DNA from: an uncultured Clostridia bacterium
GTDB lineage: Bacteria; Bacillota; Clostridia; Saccharofermentanales; DTU023
Assembly: GCA_946220865.1 (NCBI GenBank)
Contig: CAMJYM010000001.1
Location: 62,001-126,000, forward strand
Direction of reading: 5' to 3'
Length of the DNA stretch: 64,000 nt
Shown: positions 23,061 through 31,614 of the stretch, piece after piece
Layout of the letters: each line of letters begins with the position of its first letter
Numbering within the stretch: position 1 is the stretch's first letter
Notes under the pieces: generated by a model
The model's input: the letters and a program-made list of their open reading frames with translations, nothing else
What the model was told of the DNA's origin: nothing
The model's database searches: none
Made by a program: the position numbers and the translations under genes

Positions 23061-24188
23061 TCAGCCGATATTCTTGTCGTTATTGCTCACTCGCTGAGCA
23101 AGCCAGGCGCGTATAAAAGGATCCAGGTCACCATCCATCACAGCTCCGACATCAGAATTTTCCACACCCGTTCGGTTGTCTTTAACCAGGGTATATGGAC
23201 AGAAAACATAGGAGCGAATCTGGCTTCCCCAGCCAATGTCCATCTGTTCGCCTTTCAGATCCTCAACACGATCGAGCTGAGCCTGGCGGGCCATAGTATA
23301 GAGTTTGGCTTTAAGCATCTGCATGGCCACTTCACGGTTTTGAATCTGCGAACGCTCATTCTGACAGGCGACCACAACGCCCGTGGGAAGGTGGGTTAAA
23401 CGCACCGCCGAAGAAGTCTTGTTGACATGCTGCCCTCCCTTTCCGGAGGAACGGTACGTGTCGACGCGCAGATCTTCAGGTCTTATTTCGATGTTAATGC
23501 TGTCATCGAGTTCTGGCAGGACTTCCACCGAAGCAAAGGAAGTGTGCCTGCGTCCGGAACTGTCGAAAGGAGAAATACGCACGAGCCGGTGAACTCCCAT
23601 TTCAGAAGACAATAAGCCGTAGGCATTCTCCCCTTCCATCTTGAAGCTGATGCTCTTGATTCCCGCCTCTTCGCCGTCCACTGAATCAAGCACGCTGAGC
23701 TTAAAATCGTGATCCTCGGCCCAGCGGGAATACATGCGAAAAAGCATACCTGTCCAGTCACAGGCCTCCGTACCACCAGCTCCTGCATGCAGCGTAAGAA
23801 TGGCATTATTGGCATCAAGCGCCCCCGTGAAATAGGTTTCCATGGAAAGGGCTTCTGCTTCATTGGCGAAAATTTTCAGTTTCTTGCGGACTTCGTCAGC
23901 GACCTGTTGATCGTCTTCTTCTTCTCCGAGCTCTATGAGAACTTCCGCATCATCAAGAAGCATATTGAGCCTGAAAAAATTATCCCGTTTGTTTTTCAGG
24001 TGCGTGAGTTCCTTTTGAACTTTTTTGGCTTCCTCAAGATCATTCCAAAATTCCGGCTCAGCTGAGCGATGTTCCAGCTCTTCCATACGCAGCTCTGTTT
24101 TTTCCATGTGCAGAGCCTGACGCAGTTCAGCCAACTTTTCTCGGCCTTCTCTGATTTTTTCTTTATCTTCTTCAAATTCAATAATCAT
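23061..24188 (-). CDS. prfB: Peptide chain release factor 2, uninterrupted frame
   Basis: Recognises UGA and UAA stop codons and triggers peptide release. 375 residues in one frame. SPF in RISPFDSSGRR is the RF2-specific recognition tripeptide and SSGKGGQHVNKTSS contains the GGQ catalytic loop. Many RF2 genes have an in-frame TGA near codon 25 that needs a +1 shift; here the corresponding codons read CTG CAC ATG, so none is needed. GGAG lies 7 bases before ATG. It precedes nadD-yqeK on the same strand. Confidence 0.94.
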   Translation of the reverse strand: MIIEFEEDKEKIREGREKLAELRQALHMEKTELRMEELEHRSAEPEFWNDLEEAKKVQKELTHLKNKRDNFFRLNMLLDDAEVLIELGEEEDDQQVADEVRKKLKIFANEAEALSMETYFTGALDANNAILTLHAGAGGTEACDWTGMLFRMYSRWAEDHDFKLSVLDSVDGEEAGIKSISFKMEGENAYGLLSSEMGVHRLVRISPFDSSGRRHTSFASVEVLPELDDSINIEIRPEDLRVDTYRSSGKGGQHVNKTSSAVRLTHLPTGVVVACQNERSQIQNREVAMQMLKAKLYTMARQAQLDRVEDLKGEQMDIGWGSQIRSYVFCPYTLVKDNRTGVENSDVGAVMDGDLDPFIRAWLAQRVSNNDKNIG

Positions 24189-24287
24189 GTGACATCTCCA
24201 TTCTTTATCGGGCCGAAGCGGTAGTTCTTAAGGACACTCACTGGGGCTCCAGCCTATCTGCTTCATCAGGTAAAAAGCTGAATACCG

Positions 24288-25187
24288 TCACAAATGAGCC
24301 GTGGAATAAGATTCTTTTACATCTTTCCCGGCACAGAAAATCAAATAAAATATAGCCCAGAGCCGCGCCACTATGAAAGTGCGGCAGGCAAAGAAAAAAC
24401 TCTGAATCAGAAAAAAGCCATACAGTGAGCGCTCAGATAAAAGCAGGAAGAGATTTTCCACCAGAAAAAGCAGCATGTAGAGGGTCACAAACTGCATGAC
24501 CATAAAAGCTTTAGCCCCGTATGCAGCAGCACGGCTCTCCCTCATGGCCTCCCGCAGTGGCAGTTTAAAGCCCATCATGAGAAAAAAAGTAAAAAGGAAA
24601 GCCGAAGCAAACGCCATAAAAGGCAGAGCGAAAAAAAACATGGAAAACAGGAAAAGTAAAAGCAGAAAAATAAAGCTCAGAAAGAAAATGGGCAGGCAGG
24701 GAAGAAAACGGGACAAAGTGATTCTCATTGCTCCTTTAGCCAGATCTTCCTGATTGTCACGCTCGACATTGTCCCTTTTGCCGGAAATCTCTGTTTTCCT
24801 CTGCAGACCTGCAAGAGCCGTAATTAACTCAAGGAGAGAGTGGTTCATTTGTTTTTGTTCCCGATCTTCCGGAAAAAGAGAAATCTGAATAATAAGGGCC
24901 TGAGCGTAAAAAACTGCCGCAAGAAAGGCTATAAAAAGAACAGCAAGATCCACTAAAAGGTATAGCCATTGAGGCCTTGAAAGCTGAAGGGCGGAAAGAA
25001 GCTGCGACGTGTTGTTAATCCCGGCAAGTCGCCCGGCAATTTCCTCAAAATCAATCTGCCCCAGAGGCCATATCAAAGTAATAAAGCGCAGAGTAAGTAA
25101 AGTGACAAAGGCAAAGTTCAGCGTTTTTTGCGCTTTAACACGATAAAAAGGCAAGGATTCAAGATTAAGTCTTAAGCCTGGACCCAT
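24288..25187 (-). CDS. Integral membrane protein, DUF975-like, function unknown
   Basis: 299 residues with at least five hydrophobic segments (about residues 22-45, 85-110, 163-190, 190-212, 232-262). The segment LREAMRESRAAAYGAKAFMVMQF recalls the DUF975 signature of Bacillota membrane proteins, but the match is weak. A loop between helices 2 and 3 is charged. No catalytic motif seen. Located between prfB and the Mur ligase with its own likely promoter upstream. Confidence 0.55.
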   Translation of the reverse strand: MGPGLRLNLESLPFYRVKAQKTLNFAFVTLLTLRFITLIWPLGQIDFEEIAGRLAGINNTSQLLSALQLSRPQWLYLLVDLAVLFIAFLAAVFYAQALIIQISLFPEDREQKQMNHSLLELITALAGLQRKTEISGKRDNVERDNQEDLAKGAMRITLSRFLPCLPIFFLSFIFLLLLFLFSMFFFALPFMAFASAFLFTFFLMMGFKLPLREAMRESRAAAYGAKAFMVMQFVTLYMLLFLVENLFLLLSERSLYGFFLIQSFFFACRTFIVARLWAIFYLIFCAGKDVKESYSTAHL

Positions 25188-25229
25188 GAACGTCCTCCGT
25201 CTGATGCCTGAGCAGCTTCGTAAGTGTTA

Positions 25230-25258
25230 AGAATAACACAGGCAACGAGCTTTGTCAC
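25230..25258 (-). promoter_or_regulatory. Possible promoter of the DUF975-like gene
   Basis: Minus-strand GTGACA (25253-25258) and TATTCT (25230-25235) separated by 17 bases, about 43 bases before the ATG. Confidence 0.45.
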
Positions 25259-25320
25259 AAATGTGGCAACTCTCTGGAAACCTGCCAAGCTCACCCCCAA
25301 CGGCTCTCTTCGGCTAAAGC

Positions 25321-26910
25321 CTATTCCGGCCAGCCGCAGACTCTGTCTTTAAGTGGCCATAGAATCTTTTCCCGCTCGTCAGGATATTGTCCAGCAAGTT
25401 CTCCCAAAGCCAAACGCGCTCCAGCATCCATCCCCTGACACCCGGCCAGCAAAAGTACATCGCCTTTTCCGCAGCAGGCCAAAGCCTCATGGACAGCCTC
25501 TTCTAACTGCTCCTTAAGGGTGTAGGACTGTCCTTGTTCCGCCATTTCCCTTTTAAAAACTGCGATTTCTTCATCGCTGACCTTATCGTAGTGGCCAGTC
25601 GTATCACGGGACAATGTAGCAATAAACTTTTTCAGCCGCAGCCTGGGCAAATAATCCGCCAGAGCGTCGATGTTTTCTGCATTGACCGTAACGCCGCGGT
25701 TGCCACGTATTGCATAGAGCAGCACGAGTTGTTCGTAAGTCATATGACAGAGCGTTTCCAAAGTCATCCGTATATTTCCGGCATTGGCAAAGTGATCATC
25801 AAAAATGCGGAATTTCCCATCATAGATCTGCTGAAATCTCCTTTCCACGCCATGAAAACTTTCGATACCATGCACACAAGTAGAAAGGGGCAGGCCTGCA
25901 GCTAAAGCCAGACCAATGGCGGCAAGGGCGTTCATAAGCGAATGTATTCCCGGTACAGCCAGGACCAGCTTCGCTCTTTCCTCGCTCTCACCTTCAGGTG
26001 AAGCAGCTGATCTTCGCAAAGGTTTGTAAACCAGTTCCGTATGGGCGTAACCGCTGCTTAAGTCTGGCTTAATTGCGCGCAAATCAGCCTCTTCTTTCAG
26101 GCCAAAGGTCAGAACTCTTGCTTTTGTTTCATTCAAAAGAGAATAACTCCAGGGATCATCTGCATTTAAAACTGCTGTAGCCTCAGGCTTTAGCCCCATA
26201 ATCAGCGGCTTTTTCGCAGCAAAATAATTTTCCATGCTGCCGTGAAAATCAAGGTGTTCCCGCCCAAGGTTGAGCAAACTTGCTTCACGATAAAGGCAGC
26301 CTGCATTGCGATATTCACTCTGGCCAATGGATGAAACTTCCATCACAGCATCCTTATAACCGGAGTCCACCATTTCCCGCAGGTAACGCTGAAGATCGAG
26401 GCTATCCGGGGTCGTTAGCTTTGAGCTGACAAACGATTTTCCCGTGTGATAGGCCACCGTTCCTACCAGGCCGCAGTCTCTTCCGGCTGCTTCGAGAATA
26501 CTTCTATACATCAAAGAGGTACTCGTTTTACCATTTGAACCAGTGATCCCACAGAGATTCAGTTCATGGCTGGGGTGAGCATAGTAGTTACAGGCCAGGT
26601 GACTTAAGGCCTGACGGCTGTTGCTGACCACAATCTGGGGCAAACTGCAGTCCTCGCGTGGCTTTTCCACAAGCGCACAAAGCGCCCCTTTTTGGGCTGC
26701 TGCCATCACATAGAGATGCCCGTCTGTTTCATATCCGGGAACAGCAACAAACACATCCCCGGCTTCAATAAGACGAGAGTCGCGCTGAACAGCATGCACT
26801 TTTAACGTTTTGAGCTCCTCCCAGTTTTCAGGTCGGCGCACTAAGGTCAGCCCCTGAAGGAGCTCTTCCAGAGTCCAATAATTGACATATGTATCGCTGC
26901 CTGTTTTCAT
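25321..26910 (-). CDS. MurE-like Mur ligase family protein of uncertain substrate
   Basis: 529 residues from ATG at 26910 (AGGAGG 8 bases upstream). N-terminal MurE-type domain: VQRDSRLIEAGDVFVAVPGYETDGHLYV; ATP-binding GITGSNGKTSTS at about residues 121-132; TTPDSLDLQ, VMEVSSIGQ, LDFHGSMENYFAAK. Two usual MurE marks are changed: the DYAHxP-type segment is FDDHFANAGN, and the DNPR motif that selects diaminopimelate is not seen (SRDTTGHYDKVSDEE in its place). It may add a different amino acid or act on another substrate. No other mur gene is adjacent. Annotating it simply as MurE would be unsafe. Confidence 0.75.
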   Translation of the reverse strand: MKTGSDTYVNYWTLEELLQGLTLVRRPENWEELKTLKVHAVQRDSRLIEAGDVFVAVPGYETDGHLYVMAAAQKGALCALVEKPREDCSLPQIVVSNSRQALSHLACNYYAHPSHELNLCGITGSNGKTSTSLMYRSILEAAGRDCGLVGTVAYHTGKSFVSSKLTTPDSLDLQRYLREMVDSGYKDAVMEVSSIGQSEYRNAGCLYREASLLNLGREHLDFHGSMENYFAAKKPLIMGLKPEATAVLNADDPWSYSLLNETKARVLTFGLKEEADLRAIKPDLSSGYAHTELVYKPLRRSAASPEGESEERAKLVLAVPGIHSLMNALAAIGLALAAGLPLSTCVHGIESFHGVERRFQQIYDGKFRIFDDHFANAGNIRMTLETLCHMTYEQLVLLYAIRGNRGVTVNAENIDALADYLPRLRLKKFIATLSRDTTGHYDKVSDEEIAVFKREMAEQGQSYTLKEQLEEAVHEALACCGKGDVLLLAGCQGMDAGARLALGELAGQYPDEREKILWPLKDRVCGWPE

Positions 26911-27096
26911 TGTTTTTACCTCCTCATGATCCATATCAGCCTGAAAGGTGGCAAAATTCCTGCTCTGCATAAGCGGTCCTTATTTCTGCCAATAATCAAA
27001 ACAAGCTTTGCGATATCAAATCACTTGTTTCTGTAAGCATTTACAAACTCAGTTTATGAAAGTTGGGATGGCTTTCTCCAGTCTGTTTACCAGGAT

Positions 27097-27585
27097 TTAA
27101 AGAGTCATATCCTGTTCCCAATCCGGAAAAATGCGAACCTCTTTAGCTCCAGGGAGTTTTCTCAAATCTTTCAGGATTCGTAACGCCTGTTTTCTGCTGG
27201 CTACCTTGATTGAAAGATGGAGAATGACCTGACCGGCTTCATAGAGCGACTGTCCAGCCTGACAAATGCTCACCTTTTCCTTCTCAAGAATGCTGATTAA
27301 ACGTGGAAAAATCAAGCCGCGCTGTTCCAGAAGAAGCTGGTAGACCACCTGGGTCACTTGATCCTCGCTATGGTAAGGATGTACGGTTTCACGATATTTA
27401 TAAAAGGTGCTGCGGCTGAGCTTTTCTTCACGGCAAGCTTCATTCACCGAAATTGCGGACTCTTCCTCCAGACGAAGTTTGACCCGAAGAACTTTGCGGT
27501 AAACCTCTGGAACCGCTTTTTCTTCAATTAAAAGCCAGCGCTTTTTTTCAGTTTTCTTCGCATTTTGCCTCTCTTCTGCCATCAT
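27097..27585 (-). CDS. UPF0735 ACT domain-containing protein
   Basis: 162 residues. N-terminal part KAVPEVYRKVLRVKLRLEEESAISVNEACREEKLSRSTFYKYRETVHPY is the helix-turn-helix-like segment of UPF0735 (PheB/YszB) proteins; the C-terminal about 75 residues form an ACT domain that in relatives may bind an amino acid. AGGAG overlaps the end of rdgB about 10 bases before ATG at 27585, and the stop of rdgB is 4 bases upstream, so translation is coupled. An upstream in-frame extension to 27816 overlaps rdgB and is not coding. Confidence 0.85.
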   Translation of the reverse strand: MMAEERQNAKKTEKKRWLLIEEKAVPEVYRKVLRVKLRLEEESAISVNEACREEKLSRSTFYKYRETVHPYHSEDQVTQVVYQLLLEQRGLIFPRLISILEKEKVSICQAGQSLYEAGQVILHLSIKVASRKQALRILKDLRKLPGAKEVRIFPDWEQDMTL

Positions 27586-27589
27586 GAGC

Positions 27590-28198
27590 TTATTTCTCCT
27601 CTTCTGCCTTGAGCTCCAGTTCAATATCATGATACCAGTCACGAAGGGCCAGGCCTCTGTGACTACGCGCATTTTTCTCAGCTGTGGGCAGTTCGGCATT
27701 AGTAAGGCCACGATCTTCCAGGTAGAAAATGGGATCGTAACCGAAACCGTTTTTTCCGCGTCTTTCCCGGATAATCCGTCCCGGAACCTGCCGCTCATAA
27801 CGTCGGAGTCTTCCACTCAGATCAATGTAGCAAAGGGCACAATGAAAAGCGGCCGTCCAGCTTTCCTCAGGGACATCACGAAGCAACGCCCACAGCCGCT
27901 CACACTTCTCCTTGTACGCTGTATGTTCACCGGCAAAACGGGCCGAGTAGATGCCAGGATATCCTCCCAGAGCATCGACAGACAGGCCGGAATCATCAGC
28001 CAGAACTCTTCCCCCAAGGGCATTAAAAACGGCTCTCGCTTTAATCTCGGCATTTTCTGCATAGCTATGACCTGGCTCCGGAATTTCTTCTGTAAATCCG
28101 GCTTCACGCATGGAAATCAATTGGATTCGAGGATCTCCAATGATTTCACGAAACTCCCGAATCTTATCCTTATTATGGCTGGCAATAATAATTTTCAT
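27590..28198 (-). CDS. rdgB: XTP/dITP pyrophosphatase (HAM1 family)
   Basis: Removes non-canonical purine nucleotides such as XTP and dITP. 202 residues from ATG at 28198 (GAGG 8 bases upstream). IIIASHNKDKIREFREI, LADDSGLSVDALGGYPGIYSARFAG and GKNGFGYDPIFYLEDRG, AEKNARSHRGLAL are the family signatures, with the SHR catalytic segment present. Lies between the M3-like gene (10 bases upstream) and the UPF0735 gene. Confidence 0.94.
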   Translation of the reverse strand: MKIIIASHNKDKIREFREIIGDPRIQLISMREAGFTEEIPEPGHSYAENAEIKARAVFNALGGRVLADDSGLSVDALGGYPGIYSARFAGEHTAYKEKCERLWALLRDVPEESWTAAFHCALCYIDLSGRLRRYERQVPGRIIRERRGKNGFGYDPIFYLEDRGLTNAELPTAEKNARSHRGLALRDWYHDIELELKAEEEK

Positions 28199-28208
28199 CG
28201 TTTCATCC

Positions 28209-29894
28209 TCAGAGTGCCAGGCGGTCACAAAGTGAAAACGCTGCACGCTGCATACATGCCTTGTCCCAGGGTACGCTCAGATCTGCCAATTTAAAGCGCT
28301 CAAAAACAGGGCTGCCCGGATTGCTGAGCAAAAGGCCATTGAGTGATGCTGCAAGATGTCGCTGTTTCTGGCGAAAAGGATGTTCAGCCAGCACAGTTAC
28401 CAGCGCCATGGGAAGAGCCAGCGAGCGGTAAACGCCCCCGGTCAGAGGCAATAAAATTTCCCAGGCCTCATTTTGCAATAAAAACTCCCCTTCTGCTTCT
28501 TCTAAATCTGGAAACCAGCGTTCACACAGTTCCATCCACTCGCGGGAAAGATCTTTGGCAGAAAGAATGGCACCTGTTGTAAAAATTCGTTCTTCCATTT
28601 CAAAAAGAGCGAAGTACAGCGGCAAAATCAGAAAAAGGCGGCTCAGAAAGAGATCTTCGGCAAGTTCAGCCCTAGGGCCGTAGGCCTCAACAAGGCGCTC
28701 CGCAGAAAGGAAAAAGAAAAAACAAGCTGAAATCTTGCGTGTTAATTCATCCTGGCGGCTCGCACCCAGGACGTGATAATTGAGCATTGCTGAAACATCC
28801 GCCAAGCCTTCACCAAGTCGGAAAAGAGTTCGACTCAGTGGGGCAAAGGGCTCTTCAGCCGGCAAAAGGAAAAAAGCGGAGGGTTCCGAGGGAAAAAGAA
28901 CCGTGGCTTCGCCGAAAGCGGCGGCTGTTTTCGGGCTAAAGGAAACATAGCCTTCATCCAGCAGACCGGCTACAAAACTTTGTGCCTCTCCACTCATGAT
29001 TTCCAAACATCTGCCCAGATAAGGAGCCAGCTGAGAACTTTCGAGTGAGGCCGCCGGATCCGCCTCGTCCATAAGGGTCAAGAGATCACTGGCTCGGTAG
29101 ATCTCAGTACCCAGGCGAAGATTTCTCTGGCACCTCAGTTCTCGATAAAGTGGCAGAAAATGATGCTGAAAAGACTGAACAAAGCCCCTCATTTCCCGGC
29201 GGCTGAAATCCCGGCGGCCGCGAAGCGCCGCATGATAGGCGGAATAATGGGGATAAGAGCAACGCCCGGCCAACTCACGACGCAAAGCAATAAGTTCCAG
29301 AAAAAGAGCTTCTCTTTCACACTTTTTCTCATTCAAATCATCGCAGAGTTCGCGGCTCAGTTGTTTTCGTGAAGCTAGCTCCGAAAGGCTGAAAAAGGCA
29401 TTTCCACCCTGAACAGACTGGTGCAGGCATTCCGGGCACAAATCTCTCAGCCTGCGCTCCAGAGCCGCCTCACGAGCCCATGTATCAGGAGAGACCGCAT
29501 CACGAAAACGACTCCAACGCCAGGCTTCAGACCAGAGATCACGATCTTCTCCACTGTGCTCCACGTGTTCGTAACGGGAATTGAGCAGGGCCCTGTAAAA
29601 GATGGCCCGGGCTTGCTCCGGTATGGCAGCTTCACGGACAAAAAAGCTCTCCTCTTGCGGGTTAATCTGTCCCTCTGCACTTTTAAGCCGACTTAAGCTG
29701 GCAGCACTTTCCCAAGCCAGAAGCTCCTGCTGAAAGGCCAGAATACGCAGTTTTATTTCATCGGGATCAACAGCACGGCGCAAGGCAGCTGCAGCCTCTT
29801 CCGCTGAGTTTAAAAGCTCCTCTGGCTGCGGGTATTTAATACGAAGCTCAGAGAAAGCTCGAATGCCGGGCAGATGCTGACTTCTTTCACCCAC
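28209..29894 (-). CDS. M3 oligoendopeptidase-like protein lacking the zinc-binding HEXXH motif
   Basis: About 561 residues from GTG at 29894 (AGGG 5 bases upstream, 7 bases after the argS stop); a TTG at 29930 would overlap argS. The order of landmarks follows clostridial M3 family oligoendopeptidases: FLPLYRELRCQRNLRLG, a tetrad-like EIMSGEAQSFVAGLLDEGYVSFSPKTAAAFG, and the C-terminal REWMELCERWFPDLEEAEGEFLLQNEAWEI. At the position of TLTHEFGHAF the sequence is TLFRLGEGLADVS, so the two zinc His residues and the catalytic Glu context are lost and no HEXXH exists anywhere in the protein. Likely a pseudo-peptidase: peptide-binding or scaffolding role inferred. Family assignment by eye. Confidence 0.65.
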   Translation of the reverse strand: MGERSQHLPGIRAFSELRIKYPQPEELLNSAEEAAAALRRAVDPDEIKLRILAFQQELLAWESAASLSRLKSAEGQINPQEESFFVREAAIPEQARAIFYRALLNSRYEHVEHSGEDRDLWSEAWRWSRFRDAVSPDTWAREAALERRLRDLCPECLHQSVQGGNAFFSLSELASRKQLSRELCDDLNEKKCEREALFLELIALRRELAGRCSYPHYSAYHAALRGRRDFSRREMRGFVQSFQHHFLPLYRELRCQRNLRLGTEIYRASDLLTLMDEADPAASLESSQLAPYLGRCLEIMSGEAQSFVAGLLDEGYVSFSPKTAAAFGEATVLFPSEPSAFFLLPAEEPFAPLSRTLFRLGEGLADVSAMLNYHVLGASRQDELTRKISACFFFFLSAERLVEAYGPRAELAEDLFLSRLFLILPLYFALFEMEERIFTTGAILSAKDLSREWMELCERWFPDLEEAEGEFLLQNEAWEILLPLTGGVYRSLALPMALVTVLAEHPFRQKQRHLAASLNGLLLSNPGSPVFERFKLADLSVPWDKACMQRAAFSLCDRLAL

Positions 29895-29901
29895 GGCCGC
29901 C

Positions 29902-31614
29902 CTACATTCTTTCGACAGTTTTAAGCCCAAGAAGGCCCAGGGCGAGACTTAAGACTTCAGAAAAACGGCTGCAAAGGGCAAGTCTGGCTTCTCTGATCTC
30001 CTGGTTTTCGGCTTTTAAAATCGAAATATTGTGATAAAACTTGTTAAAGTCACGACAGGCCAGATTGATCTGACGAGTCAGTATACAGGGTTCATATGCC
30101 TTTGCTGCGGCCAGCACAGCATCTTCCATAGCAGCCATATCCTTGATGAGGGTGAATTCATCATCCGTGATCAGCAGGCGGCTGTTTGCATGGCAGAGAT
30201 CATCAGCAGAAACAGCGGCTTTCCTCAGGATACTGCGGCTCCTGGCATAAGTGTAAAGCATATAAGGAGCCGTGTCCCCCTCAAAGTCAAGCATTTCCTC
30301 CCAGCTGAAAACAATATTCTTTTCACGCCCATTGCGGAGATAAGCATGCTTCACCGCTGCAATCCCGACAATTTCTGCGGTTTCGTCAAGCTCCTGCTCA
30401 CTCATCTCCGGATTATTTTGCGCCATGATGGAACGAACTTTGGCTACACTCTGATCGAGCAGATCTTCGAGTAAAATCACCTTACCTTTGCGGGTTGAAA
30501 AATCTTCCCCTCCAGCTATACTGAGACGTCCAAAAGCGACGTGAATACAATCCCGTGCTTTCTTATAGCCCATGCGTTCGAGGACACCAAAAACCTGTTT
30601 AAAGTGGTTCTTTTGCTCTGCTCCCACAACATAAATATTCTTTGTGAAATTCCAGGTTTTATCACGATAGAAAATCGCTGCGATATCACGCGAGGCATAA
30701 ATCGTCGTGCCATCCGATTTCAGGATAAGGCAGGGGTTAAGATTGAACTCGTCCAGGCGCACAACCTGAGCGCCCTGGCTTTCCTCCAGCAGGCCCTTTT
30801 GTTTCAGCTCTTCGACTACAGCGGGAATTTTATCGGAGTAAAAACTCTCTCCGTTATAGTTATCGAAGCTAATCCCCATGCGATCATAAATTACAGAGAA
30901 CTTTTTCAGGCTGAGATCGCGGAAATCCTGCCAGAGTTTCAGTTCTTCCGGCTTTTTCTCTTCGAGATTCTTAAAAGCCTGGCGGGCTTCGTCATCGAGT
31001 TCGGGTTCATTTTCCACTTCCTGATGAAACTTGACATAAACCCGTGTAAGTTCTTTTATGGCATCCTCTTCAAGCGCTTCACGCTGACCCCAGCGCTTCC
31101 AGGCCACGATCAGTTTGCCAAATTGCGTACCGTAATCCCCCAGGTGATTCAAGCGCACAACGTTATAGCCCAGGTAAGTATAGATTCTGGAAATGGCATC
31201 GCCAAGGCACGTGGAAAAGGCATGGCCGACATGGAAAGGTTTGGCAATATTGGGCGAAGAATATTCGACAATGATGTTTTTTCCCTGTCCTTCATCCTGA
31301 TGAGTGAAAAAATATCCCGGCTGCTCTTCGCGGAAAAAAGCTTCGGCGTATGCTGCACGATCAAAGAAAAAGTTAAGATAGGGACCCTGGGCCTTGATCT
31401 CTCTGATCATGGGGTTTTTCGCCTGGAGTTGAGAAGCCAACTCAGAGGCAATGACCTGTGGCGCTTTTTTCAGGCTTCTGGCCAGACTGAAACACGGCAT
31501 GGCCAGGTCGCCCATTTCCGCCTGCGGGGGAATTTCCAACAAACTTTCAATATTTTCTTCAGACAGTCCAAGAACCCTGGCCAGGCTGCGTGCACATTCT
31601 ATACGTAAATCCAT
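29902..31614 (-). CDS. argS: Arginyl-tRNA synthetase
   Basis: Class I synthetase charging tRNA-Arg. About 570 residues. SSPNIAKPFHVGHAFST contains the HVGH signature; GGEDFSTRKGKVILLEDLL is the KMSKS-like loop; the anticodon-binding domain ends LGLLGLKTVERM, typical of ArgRS. Start taken at ATG 31614, five bases after GGAGG and overlapping the upstream stop by one base (TGATG). Upstream sits a nucleotidyltransferase; downstream an M3-like protein. Confidence 0.96.
   Translation of the reverse strand: MDLRIECARSLARVLGLSEENIESLLEIPPQAEMGDLAMPCFSLARSLKKAPQVIASELASQLQAKNPMIREIKAQGPYLNFFFDRAAYAEAFFREEQPGYFFTHQDEGQGKNIIVEYSSPNIAKPFHVGHAFSTCLGDAISRIYTYLGYNVVRLNHLGDYGTQFGKLIVAWKRWGQREALEEDAIKELTRVYVKFHQEVENEPELDDEARQAFKNLEEKKPEELKLWQDFRDLSLKKFSVIYDRMGISFDNYNGESFYSDKIPAVVEELKQKGLLEESQGAQVVRLDEFNLNPCLILKSDGTTIYASRDIAAIFYRDKTWNFTKNIYVVGAEQKNHFKQVFGVLERMGYKKARDCIHVAFGRLSIAGGEDFSTRKGKVILLEDLLDQSVAKVRSIMAQNNPEMSEQELDETAEIVGIAAVKHAYLRNGREKNIVFSWEEMLDFEGDTAPYMLYTYARSRSILRKAAVSADDLCHANSRLLITDDEFTLIKDMAAMEDAVLAAAKAYEPCILTRQINLACRDFNKFYHNISILKAENQEIREARLALCSRFSEVLSLALGLLGLKTVERM

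Noticed and set aside
30541..31608. 355-codon open frame on the plus strand
   Set aside because: Fully antisense to argS, no ribosome binding site, and no recognisable protein pattern; a shadow of argS codon use.
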